DNA from: Mesonia sp.
GTDB taxonomy: Bacteria; Bacteroidota; Bacteroidia; Flavobacteriales; Flavobacteriaceae
NCBI GenBank assembly: GCA_012964435.1
Contig: DTTX01000031.1
Location: forward strand, 1-48,382
Direction: 5' to 3'
Length of the DNA stretch: 48,382 nucleotides
This document shows, one piece after another, positions 36,201-43,922 of this stretch. Under the pieces are notes generated by a model. It made no database searches. It was not told the origin of the DNA and was given only the letters and a program-made list of their open reading frames with translations. The translations under genes were made by a program, and so were the position numbers. Positions within the stretch are counted from its first letter, which is position 1. Every line of letters starts with the position of its first letter.

Positions 36201-36841
36201 AAACTTTCATTTTCTTTTACCTGCAATTGATCCTGATTAAGTTGAAATGAAAACGGAGCCGGTGGTTCGTAAGCTTGATCGTAATTGACAACCCGTGTAT
36301 AGCTTTCGGAGAATAAATTACTATTCCCAGAAATATAGATCGCTAAAAAAATAAACACCGGAATTATCGCATACTTTACATACCTAAGATTTGATTTAAA
36401 ATTTACCGCAATTTGAAAAGGAATAGGTTGTAGCTCCAGAGATTTTTGATCGATACTTGCCAACAACAATTCAGAATCATTACTTTTTGCATTTTTATGA
36501 AGCTGTAGAATATTCAGCAATTTATCGTTTACTTCCGGGAAATGTTCACCAATAATTTTAGAAGCTTGCTCGTAATTAATTCCTTTAGAAAGTTTGAATA
36601 GTTTAGCGAGCGGGTACAAAATAAATCTTCCGAATAAAGCTACCTCTACCCCAACAAAAAGCCAGAATAAAATTTTTCTTCCGAGGGAATTCAGCCAGAA
36701 AAAATATTCAAAAGAAACTGTGATCAGAAAATACAAAAACCCAATGGCAAAAAATAAAATTGCTCCTTTTACTAATTCATTTAAGTAATATTTTCTAATA
36801 AAAGCTTCTAACTTATGCTTGATAAGTTGGTAATTATTCAT
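33263..36841 (-). CDS. DUF4175-type giant membrane protein with coiled coil and Gly/Gln-rich region
   Basis: 1192 residues. Two or three membrane helices lie near the N-terminus (about 25-45, 55-75 and 155-172), followed by a periplasmic beta-rich part with APFSFQLNQDQLQVKENESL. From about residue 490 there is a very long Glu/Lys/Gln coiled coil, with an acidic Ser/Glu/Asn patch near 725-780. A Gly/Gln/Asn low-complexity stretch runs from about 945 to 1050, and a short coiled tail ends the protein. This matches the large DUF4175 proteins of Bacteroidota, whose function is not established. DNA in the Gly/Gln region includes four TTGACC hexamers in tandem on the plus strand (33971-33994), a possible slippage site. 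Confidence 0.75.
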   Translation of the reverse strand: MNNYQLIKHKLEAFIRKYYLNELVKGAILFFAIGFLYFLITVSFEYFFWLNSLGRKILFWLFVGVEVALFGRFILYPLAKLFKLSKGINYEQASKIIGEHFPEVNDKLLNILQLHKNAKSNDSELLLASIDQKSLELQPIPFQIAVNFKSNLRYVKYAIIPVFIFLAIYISGNSNLFSESYTRVVNYDQAYEPPAPFSFQLNQDQLQVKENESLSLRIFTDGSVIPDNASIHYDGETYFLKKVNPGVFEYTFDRVSKNTEFYFSSNEVTSKPYQLQVINVPTLVNFEMQLDYPAYVGKQDEVLKGTGNATIPEGTKVSWNLTAKATNQIQLNLPDTLENFHRSEDQFSLQQQIFRNTSYQISTSNEQLKNYEQLSYQLKVVRDEFPELDVEMKRDSLDRQVMYFYGKVADDYGLTGLQLVYFASENPKETKKVNFSLSTSTFDDFVYAFPGDLQLDRGKAYEFYFQVFDNDQVNGKKRTKSETFSFRKFTEDEETQEQLNNQEETIKDMDNSLQKMKESNKELQELDQLQKEKKQLNYNDRKKLENYIERQQQQEKMMKEYSKQMKENLEQFQPEKSDQFKEQLKERLEKNEERIEQNEELLKELEKYQDKINKEELNQKIEKLSKQNQNEQKSLEQLLELTKRYYVQKKAEQISKEIDELGKKQEKLAENDSLNSAEEQEKMNKAFEELQKQMDELEEENNKLKNPLKTHRDEIEEASIKNDQKEASEELKDSEEKQSENSEQKSGSEEENNESGDEPSDKENSKNSEQSQEEQNSQKQKSSPSQKAKQKQKSAGQKMQQMGQQMMNMMMQGSSEQNQEDAEMLRQILDNLITFSFQQEDLMEDFNAIEENSPQYAKKLRYQYVLKENFQHVDDSLYALALRNPMIGDQITSQLTDIEFNIDKSLERLSENQLRTGVASQQYVFKGANDLANMLNESLQQMQAMAMGSGQGQGQGQPSPGQGQGQGRGFQLQDIIQKQGELGEQIGQGKGKKQGESGSPGKGKQGQSGQGEQSGQGGQSGSQGENGRNGDGGQSGNNGKDGNGNQQGENGQKSAEQLSGEIFEIYQRQQELRNQLEDMIRKEGLDEKAKNLARQMKQIEDELLRGGVTERTESQMKNIQHQLLKLEEASLQQGQDNKRESETNRKTYQNPTQLQLDKAKEYFNTTEILNRQSLPLQQNFKIKVQEYFKAND

Positions 36842-36968
36842 CGAGAACAGGTTTGCTTAATCGTTAACTTCTAAAACTACAATAAAAATTTAAGCTATCT
36901 AAATGGCTTAAGTAGTTTAACATCAAGACCTCAACAAATTTCTTACCAATTTTATCTTCTTGTTTTGA

Positions 36969-37000
36969 TTGAATATTCGACAGATAAGATTGTATCTTTG
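36969..37000 (+). promoter_or_regulatory. Promoter for gltX
   Basis: TTG (36969-36971), 21 bp spacer, TATCTTTG (36993-37000): a good fit to the Bacteroidota -33/-7 pattern. The -7 ends 18 bp before the gltX ATG. Confidence 0.65.
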
Positions 37001-37017
37001 CCAAAAAACAGAAGAAA

Positions 37018-38541
37018 ATGTCTCAGAGAGTACGCGTGCGTTTTGCACCAAGCCCAACCGGACCTTTACATATTGGCGGAGTAAGAACCGCATTATTCAA
37101 TTATCTTTTTGCAAAAAAACACGAAGGCGATTTTGTTTTACGTATAGAAGATACCGATCAAACTCGTTATGTAGAAGGCGCCGAAGATTATATTGTCGAA
37201 GCTTTAAATTGGTTGAATATTCCTTACGATGAAGGCCCGGGAAAAGAAGGTGATGCAGGCCCATACCGCCAAAGTGAACGCAAAGGCTTGTACCGAGAAT
37301 ATGCCGATAAATTATTAGCGAGTGGAAATGCTTATTATGCGTTTGATACTGCGGAAGAATTAGCCGAAAAAAGAGCCGAACACGAAGCGCAAAAAGAAAC
37401 CTTTATCTATAATTGGCACAATCGTGAAGAGTTAAACAACTCATTAGCACTTTCTGAAGAAGAAACCAAGCAAAAAATTGAAAGTGGCGAGCCTTATGTG
37501 ATCAGGTTTAAAGCTCCAGAAAATGAAGAGCTTGATTTACAGGACGAAATTCGTGGCGATATACAAGTAAACACTAAAGTACTTGACGATAAAGTTTTAT
37601 TTAAAAGTGACGGAATGCCTACCTATCACTTAGCGAATATTGTTGATGATCATTTGATGAAAATCACCCACGTAATTCGTGGGGAAGAATGGTTACCCTC
37701 TTTAGCTTTACACGTTTTATTATACCGTGCTTTTGGTTGGGAAGCTCCTAAATTTGCGCATTTACCATTAATTTTAAAACCTACCGGAAAAGGAAAATTA
37801 AGTAAACGTGACGGTGATAAAATGGGATTCCCGGTATTCCCTCTGGAATGGAAAGATCCTAAAACCGGAGATATCGCTTCCGGTTACCGTGAAGATGGTT
37901 ATTTGCCACAAACCGTTCTAAATATGTTAGTTTTCTTAGGTTGGAACGAAGGTGAAGGTTCAGAAAAAGAAATTTATACCTTAGAAGAATTAACCCAAGC
38001 TTTTAGTTTAGCGCATGTTTCTAAAGGTGGTTCTAAATTTGATCCTGAAAAAACAAAATGGTTTCAGCATCATTATTTACAAGAGCAAGATAATGTAGTT
38101 TTAGCGGAGCAATTTTTACCGATTTTAAAAGAAAAAAACATTGATCCTGCCCTAACCTATGTCGAAGAAATTGTAAAAACCATTAAAGAACGCGCAACCT
38201 TTGTAAGTGATTTCTGGGAACTTTCTTCTTTTTATTTTGAAGCTCCTACAGATTTTGATGCAAAAGCTTCGAAAAAAGCTTGGAAAAAAGGAACTGCTGA
38301 AATTATGCAAAATGTAAAAAATGTAATTGATGAAGTAGAAGATTTCAACCAAGAAAATCTTCAGGAAAAAGTGAAAGGATGGATTACCAATGAAGGAATT
38401 GGCTTTGGAAAAGTAATGCAACCACTCCGTTTATCGCTAGTTGGAGAAATGAAAGGACCCGATCTATTTCATATTATGACTTCCGTTGGAAAAGAAGAAA
38501 CCCTAAAACGTATCGATTTTGCCATCGAAAAATTAGGCTAG
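37018..38541 (+). CDS. gltX: Glutamyl-tRNA synthetase
   Basis: Class I aminoacyl-tRNA synthetase charging tRNA-Glu. RFAPSPTGPLHIGGVRTALFN holds the HIGH-type motif and GKLSKRDGDKMGFPV holds KLSKR. At 507 residues it is full length. Its own promoter lies upstream and a terminator follows, so it is monocistronic. The discriminating GlnRS motifs are absent here and present in the separate glnS. Confidence 0.97.
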   Translation: MSQRVRVRFAPSPTGPLHIGGVRTALFNYLFAKKHEGDFVLRIEDTDQTRYVEGAEDYIVEALNWLNIPYDEGPGKEGDAGPYRQSERKGLYREYADKLLASGNAYYAFDTAEELAEKRAEHEAQKETFIYNWHNREELNNSLALSEEETKQKIESGEPYVIRFKAPENEELDLQDEIRGDIQVNTKVLDDKVLFKSDGMPTYHLANIVDDHLMKITHVIRGEEWLPSLALHVLLYRAFGWEAPKFAHLPLILKPTGKGKLSKRDGDKMGFPVFPLEWKDPKTGDIASGYREDGYLPQTVLNMLVFLGWNEGEGSEKEIYTLEELTQAFSLAHVSKGGSKFDPEKTKWFQHHYLQEQDNVVLAEQFLPILKEKNIDPALTYVEEIVKTIKERATFVSDFWELSSFYFEAPTDFDAKASKKAWKKGTAEIMQNVKNVIDEVEDFNQENLQEKVKGWITNEGIGFGKVMQPLRLSLVGEMKGPDLFHIMTSVGKEETLKRIDFAIEKLG

Positions 38542-38593
38542 ATATATGATGAGATGCTGAAATAAATTCAGCATAAAAAATATAACAGTTCAT

Positions 38594-38627
38594 AAAAAGC
38601 AGTTTGAGATCTCAAGCTGCTTTTTTT
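38594..38627 (+). terminator. Terminator after gltX
   Basis: Stem AGCAGTTTGAG / CTCAAGCTGCT (one G-U pair) followed by seven Ts. Confidence 0.8.
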
Positions 38628-38692
38628 GTTAACGAAATCTAAAAACTAACGGTTAATCATGTATATTTAGAGCATTAATCAATTAAAATGTT

Positions 38693-39694
38693 ATGGGAGT
38701 ATTCTTTACAGGATTTATTATTTTCTTAGGATTAATCATCCTAATCACCGGTATTTTTACCGTAAAACAACAAACTGCAGCGGTAGTTGAGCGCTTTGGG
38801 AAATTCAACAGTATTCGAAATTCCGGACTTCAATTTAAAATTCCGGTGTTCGATAAAATTGCGGGAAGGTTGAATTTGAAAATTCAGCAATTAGATGTGA
38901 TCGTTGAAACTAAAACGAAAGATGATGTATTTGTTCGTTTAAAGATTTCGGTTCAATTTCAAGTGATTAAAATGAAGGTTTACGATGCTTTTTATAAGCT
39001 TGAAAATCCGCACGATCAGATAACTTCTTATGTTTTTGATGTAGTTCGTGCAGAAGTGCCTAAAATGAAGTTAGACGACGTTTTTGAGCGTAAAGACGAT
39101 ATTGCTAACGCGGTAAAACTAGAATTGAATGATGCGATGGTCGATTATGGTTACGATATTATTAAAACCTTAGTAACCGATATTGATCCTGATGTACAAG
39201 TAAAAGCAGCGATGAACCGTATTAACGCTTCTGAACGTGAAAAAGTTGCTGCCGAATATGAAGCGGAAGCAGAGCGTATTAAAATTGTGGCAAAAGCGAG
39301 AGCCGAAGCAGAAAGTAAACGTTTACAAGGTCAAGGTATTGCCGATCAACGTCGAGAAATTGCTCGTGGTTTAGAAGAATCTGTAGATGTATTGAATAAT
39401 GTAGGGATTAACTCGCAAGAAGCTTCAGCATTAATTGTGGTTACCCAGCATTACGATACGTTACAATCTTTAGGAGAAGAAACCGATACCAACTTAATTT
39501 TATTGCCTAATTCACCACAAGCGGGAAGTGATATGCTGAATAATATGATCGCTTCTTTTGTAGCTTCTAACCAAATTGGTGAGAAAATGAAAGAGCAAAA
39601 CAAGGTAAAAGGAATTGCTTCAACTGCTAAAAAAGCAAAACCAAAAAAGCAAAATCCACCGATGGATGATGATGAATATAGAAGTGAAGAGTAA
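38693..39694 (+). CDS. SPFH/band-7 (stomatin-like) membrane protein
   Basis: 333-residue protein with an N-terminal membrane helix (residues 5-24), then a band-7 domain: VKQQTAAVVERFGKF, GLQFKIPVFDKIAGRLNLKIQQLDV, KDDVFVRLKISVQFQV, and DVVRAEVPKMKLDDVFERKDDIA. An Ala/Glu-rich coiled coil near residues 175-215 (AAEYEAEAERIKIVAKARAEAES) is the usual oligomerisation region. The tail is Lys-rich. The family forms membrane microdomain scaffolds and often modulates membrane proteases; no NfeD or protease partner is adjacent. A near-match -7 element (TATATTTA, 38662) precedes it. Confidence 0.9.
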   Translation: MGVFFTGFIIFLGLIILITGIFTVKQQTAAVVERFGKFNSIRNSGLQFKIPVFDKIAGRLNLKIQQLDVIVETKTKDDVFVRLKISVQFQVIKMKVYDAFYKLENPHDQITSYVFDVVRAEVPKMKLDDVFERKDDIANAVKLELNDAMVDYGYDIIKTLVTDIDPDVQVKAAMNRINASEREKVAAEYEAEAERIKIVAKARAEAESKRLQGQGIADQRREIARGLEESVDVLNNVGINSQEASALIVVTQHYDTLQSLGEETDTNLILLPNSPQAGSDMLNNMIASFVASNQIGEKMKEQNKVKGIASTAKKAKPKKQNPPMDDDEYRSEE

Positions 39695-39714
39695 AATTTT
39701 TATTGAATTCAAAT

Positions 39715-39746
39715 AAAAAACCCGCTAAGATCTAGCGGGTTTTTTT
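39715..39746. terminator. Bidirectional terminator between the SPFH gene and the M16 protease
   Basis: 13-bp arms with core CCCGCTA around a 5-nt loop (39728-39732), with A and T runs outside. Confidence 0.9.
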
Positions 39747-39763
39747 GTTTTGAAATGGAAGAA

Positions 39764-42594
39764 TTATTCAGTTTCTTCCGGATTATGGATCGCTAAAATA
39801 TAACCATCGGTTAGGTATTTTTTAGCTACTTTCTGTAGGTAAGAAGTATCCATCTTTTCTACATTCTTTTCATAATTGAATACTTTAGTAGCATCTTCAT
39901 TTTGATAATCGGCATCCTTTAAAAGTGATAACCAAAATCTGTTCTCTTTTAAAGATTCTTTATGTTCTAATAATTGCGTTTCTTTTACTTTCTGAAGGTC
40001 TTTTTCTGTAGGACCTTCTGCAACTAATTTTTCAACTTCTTTAATTGCTGCATTTTTAAGTTTATCTACGTTTTCTGGTCCGCACGGGAAGCTAATGGTA
40101 AAATTATACCAACCGTAAGGAGTTTTACTAATGTTACCTCTTGCGCCAACACCATAAACACCACCTTCTTCTTCACGTAGTTTTTCAACTAGCTTAATGG
40201 TTAAAATTTCACCTAAGGTTTTTAAAGCATAAGCGTCTTTTTTGTTGTATTTAGCTCCGCCTTGATAAGTGATTCTTACTGAACTTTTAGGATCTTTACC
40301 TTTTTCTACAATCTTTTCGTGAGATCCAGATTTAGGTCTAAAGTCTGGAACTTCATAAGATTCATCTGAATTTTTTGAAGGTAAACTTGCTAAATAAGTT
40401 GCTGCATAATCTTTAAGCTTTGCTTCATCGATATTACCTACAAAATAGAAATGAAAATCGCCTGCATCTGCAAAACGTTCTTGATATTTTTTGTAAGCTA
40501 AATCGTAATCCGCAGCATCCATTTTCTCCGGAGTTGGGAATCCTGTATAACGAGGACTATCACCATAGATAAACTCTCCTAACTCTTTTTGAAAATAAAA
40601 TTGAGGACTTGCCAATAGATTTCCTAAAAATGCTTTTTGCTTATTAACGTAAGAATCAAAGCTTCTTCATCTTTATTTAATTCGGTAAAATATAAATGAG
40701 TTAACTGAAATAATTCTTCTAAGTTTTTAGGTGCTGCATTCCCTCTAAATCCTTCACTATACGTTGAAATATAAGGATTTACCGAAACAATTTTACCAGA
40801 CATCATTTTACTTAAATCTGTTTTGCTAAAATCGTTTACACCGGCTTCTGTTAAGCCACTATTTGCAAAGGTGGTAGCTTTATAATCTTCAACAGAATAT
40901 AAAGATGTACCTCCGTAACTAAATGCTTCAAATAAAACCTCATCATTTTTAAAATCGGTTTTCTTGTAGGTTACCGTTGCACCGTTGCTTAAGGTTAATG
41001 TTGTAGTTCCTAATTCTTTATTCGTTTCAGTTTTAGTGATACTTCCTTTTTTAGGAGTTTTTGCCATTAGCGATTCGGCAACTTCAGTTTCTTCGTAAGG
41101 TTCTAATTCTTTATTCTCAATTTCTTTAAATAAAGCTCTTACTTCTTCTTCTGTAGGTTGCTCAACAGCATCTTTCTCTGGACCGGTAAGCACTACTACT
41201 CTATTTTCATCTTTAATGTAACCTGAAATTAAGCTATTGATCTCTTTTAAATTAATCGTAGGTAATTGTTCTTGATGAAATTTATATTCCCAATCGATAC
41301 CCGGCATTGGTTCGTTTTCAAGAAAGTTTCTAATATATTCTCCAACAACACGTGAAGATTCGTTTTTCCCTTTATTCTTGAAAGATTGTTCTAATCTTGC
41401 TAAAATGTCTTTTTTAGCGCGTTCTAGCTCACTTTGAGTGAAACCGTGTTGTTTTACTCTTTCGTTCTCTTCTAATAAAGCACGTAAAGCGGTAAGCTGT
41501 TTACTGGCGTCACACATGGCAAAAGATTGGTAAGCTTCTTTTGTTCTAGACCAAGTACCACCGTGATAACTGTAACCGTAAACGAATGGCGGATTATTGC
41601 TATTTCTCAATTCATCAAAACGATTATTGATCATTTGCGCAAATAGTGACTCTACCATCGAATTTCTATAGTCTTCTAAAGTTTCTTCTGCTTCAACATT
41701 ACCTTTGTCTTTAAATAAAACTTGTACGTTAGCAAAAGTTGCTTCTTCATCAGACTCGATCGCGATTAAAGTTTCTTCGTGATTGGGAAGCTCGAAAGAT
41801 TCTCTTTTTCTTTCGTCTTTCGGATTTTTAATGTGAGCGAAATGATCTTTTATTTTTTGTTCTAAAATTTCAACATCTACATCTCCTACTGCCATTACAG
41901 ACATTAGATCTGGACGATACCAATCGTTGTAAAAACTACGAATGCTTTCGTAATCAAAAGTTTCTAGGTTTTCTTTGGTACCAATAGGAAGTCGATCTGC
42001 GTACTTTGAACCGTGTAGGATCTTCGGTAAATATTCTTGACGCATGCGCTGCTCGGCGCCTTGCCCTAAACGGTATTCTTCTAAAACCACACCACGCTCT
42101 TCGTCGATATCTTTATCTTCTAGTAATGCGTTGTGCGCCCAATCTTCAATAATCTGAAATCCTTTTTCAAGTTTTTCTGGATCGTCACTCGGGATGGGAA
42201 GAATGTAAACCGTCTCATCGAAACTGGTATAAGCGTTTAAATGCGCCCCAAATTTTACTCCAATACTTTGTAGGTAATCTACTAATTCGTTCTTTTTGAA
42301 GTTTTTGGTACCATTAAAATTCATATGCTCCATAAAGTGAGCTAAACCTCTTTGGTCTTCATCTTCTAAAATCGAACCTGCATTTACCACAAGTCTTAAT
42401 TCTACTTTGTCTTCGGGTTTACCGTTGTTTTTAATGTAGTAAGTTAGTCCGTTTTCTAAAACTCCTTTTTTTACTTCTGGATTAAAAGGAATTTCTTCTG
42501 ACAGATCTTGACTACTTTGCGCTTTTGTTTGTTGAAAGGGCGTAAATGCTAGAAAAGCCCCTACAAAAAGCGCAGGAAGATTTAAATATTTCAT
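39764..42594 (-). pseudogene. M16 zinc protease (PqqL-like), interrupted by a one-base frameshift
   Basis: Two adjacent frames together make one M16 metalloprotease. The upstream part (42594-40624) has a signal peptide (to about residue 25) and the zinc motif HFMEH within GLAHFMEHMNFNGTKNF, then EERGVVLEEYR. It breaks off with a foreign tail after LNKDEEA. The downstream part (39764-40615) resumes with ASPQFYFQKELGEFIYGDS and carries the last M16 domain. Adding one T in the TTT of GCTTTGATTC (plus strand AAA at 40658-40660) restores LNKDEEAFDSYVNKQKAFLG and a continuous protein of about 943 residues, the usual length. It may be a real inactivating mutation, a phase-variable tract, or a sequencing error; the rest looks intact, which favours a recent event or an error. 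Confidence 0.9.
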
Positions 42595-42660
42595 CTGAAT
42601 AAGTTAATGTTAGAGCTTAAAAATATAAATTATATAACAAACCGTATAGTTTATAAACAC

Positions 42661-42692
42661 AAAAAAGCTCACTTTAACAGTGAGCTTTTTTT
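42661..42692. terminator. Bidirectional-looking terminator after the YtxH operon
   Basis: 13-bp arms with core GCTCACT around TTAAC, with A and T runs outside. It separates the YtxH operon (ending 42716) from the M16 gene downstream on the same strand. Confidence 0.88.
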
Positions 42693-42715
42693 GAAATTCT
42701 TCTTCTTAGCAATTT

Positions 42716-42946
42716 TTATTTATTCACAATCTTAGCTTTTTGAATACCGATAAGTTTAGAAACGGCTTTTAATATAAAAGCTCGTTTAGCTATTTTTGTA
42801 GCAATACCGGTAGCTACACTAATAGGTGATAAATCTTCTTTAATATTATTTACAGAAAGTTTTATACGCTCTTTATCGATATGATTTTGGAGCTTTAAAA
42901 CTTTAAGATCGTTGTTTATTTCTTCGTATGATTCGTAAATTTTCAT
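42716..42946 (-). CDS. Small conserved protein, possibly DUF6327
   Basis: 76-residue protein MKIYESYEEINNDLKVLKLQ..., basic, with a moderately hydrophobic second half (PISVATGIATKIAKRAFILKAVSKLIG) that may associate with the membrane. I recall such proteins as DUF6327 of Flavobacteriia but cannot confirm the number. Third gene of the YtxH/holin-like operon, overlapping the preceding gene by 4 bp. Function unknown. Confidence 0.65.
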   Translation of the reverse strand: MKIYESYEEINNDLKVLKLQNHIDKERIKLSVNNIKEDLSPISVATGIATKIAKRAFILKAVSKLIGIQKAKIVNK

Positions 42947-43347
42947 TGGCTGTCTACTTCTGTTTGTAAAGGTTCATCTAAAACTTCATCGATCGTACTT
43001 TCATTAAAGAACATTTTCGAAAATTTAGTAAGTATAAATGAGTCGAAAACATTTCTTCCGAAGAGAAGAAACAGAATGAATACTACTAGATAAAAACCGG
43101 CTACTATAAAAAATCCTGCGGCATAACTATCTAAAGCATCACCAATTAAAAATGCTGCCCCGAAAGATAAAAAGCCGATAAATATTAAAAAAATGCTTCC
43201 GGCCACAAGCATAGTGACCAACATAGACGAACTTTCTGTAAGCTTTTTAAAAGCGAATAGCTTATAATACTCCATCGTACTTTCGATATACGCTTGGGTA
43301 TTTTTATAAAGCTCGTCTATGTGGTTGGTTACTTTATTTAAAGGCAT
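42943..43347 (-). CDS. Holin-superfamily-like (DUF1469-type) membrane protein
   Basis: 134 residues with two long membrane helices (about 42-68 and 75-97) separated by a short loop, an N-terminal amphipathic segment and an acidic C-terminal tail. This is the layout of the phage_holin_3_6/DUF1469 family, which despite its name is usually chromosomal and not tied to lysis. It lies between the YtxH gene (3-bp gap) and the small basic protein (4-bp overlap). A stress-related envelope role is inferred from the company it keeps. Confidence 0.7.
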   Translation of the reverse strand: MPLNKVTNHIDELYKNTQAYIESTMEYYKLFAFKKLTESSSMLVTMLVAGSIFLIFIGFLSFGAAFLIGDALDSYAAGFFIVAGFYLVVFILFLLFGRNVFDSFILTKFSKMFFNESTIDEVLDEPLQTEVDSQ

Positions 43348-43350
43348 AGA

Positions 43351-43728
43351 CTACGCTGTTGCGTTTTTAACATTGGTCTTTACTTCTTCTTTTTTAACTT
43401 CTTTTTGAAATTTTGCGTTTTTCTCTCTTAAGGCTTCTAATTTTTCTTCCATTGCAGAAAGAATATCGTCTGCTTTATAACTTGCTGAAGAAAGGGTTTC
43501 TTCTAACTTAGATTCGAAATTAAGTTTTGCGCTTTTAGCAGATTCAGATAAGTTAGAAGAAGTTTCTTTAACTTGCTCATCTAATCTTTTCTTCGCTTTT
43601 TTAGCTTCTTTGTTAAGTTTCTTACGTGTATTTTCTCCTTTATCTGGAGCGTAAAGTAAACCTACTCCTGCACCAATTGCAGCACCAGTTAGTAAAGCTA
43701 AGATGGTTGTTCCTGTATTATTTGCCAT
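43351..43728 (-). CDS. YtxH domain-containing protein
   Basis: 125-residue protein with an N-terminal Gly-rich membrane helix, ALLTGAAIGAGVGLLYAPDKGENTRKKL, the YtxH signature, followed by a long Lys/Glu/Ser coiled coil. YtxH proteins are commonly linked to general stress responses. First gene of the three-gene operon, with a TAAATTTG element at 43764-43771. Confidence 0.88.
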   Translation of the reverse strand: MANNTGTTILALLTGAAIGAGVGLLYAPDKGENTRKKLNKEAKKAKKRLDEQVKETSSNLSESAKSAKLNFESKLEETLSSASYKADDILSAMEEKLEALREKNAKFQKEVKKEEVKTNVKNATA

Positions 43729-43763
43729 AATTCTTGTTTTTAAAGGTTAATGATTAGTTCCTT

Positions 43764-43771
43764 CAAATTTA
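43764..43771 (-). promoter_or_regulatory. Candidate -7 element for the YtxH operon
   Basis: Minus-strand TAAATTTG matches TAnnTTTG, 36 bp before the YtxH ATG. No clear -33 element. Confidence 0.45.
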
Positions 43772-43861
43772 ACATTTATCGGTCTTGCTTCTTGTTAATA
43801 ACCGGTTAATATCCTGAAATTCAATGCTAAAATTATCTTAATGAAATCTGAATTATTTCCA

Positions 43862-43901
43862 CATAAAAAAAGCGCATTCAACATAATATTGAATGCGCTT
43901 T
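43862..43901 (-). terminator. Terminator after glnS
   Basis: 13-bp arms (43869-43881 and 43889-43901, core AAAGCGCATTCAA) around a 7-nt loop. On the minus strand a T-run follows (complement of the A-run at 43865-43871). Confidence 0.85.
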
Positions 43902-43922
43902 GATCAGCTAAATTGAAAAAAC

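Noticed and set aside
36969-37232. Plus-strand frame overlapping the start of gltX
   Set aside because: Runs in another frame of the gltX 5' end, is Arg-rich and includes the gltX promoter.
41349-41354. CACGTG core inside the M16 gene as a parS site
   Set aside because: Flanks do not match the parS consensus.
40624-42594. Two independent M16 proteases (656 and 283 aa)
   Set aside because: The sequences join in one protein when a single base is restored; the smaller part lacks the zinc motif.
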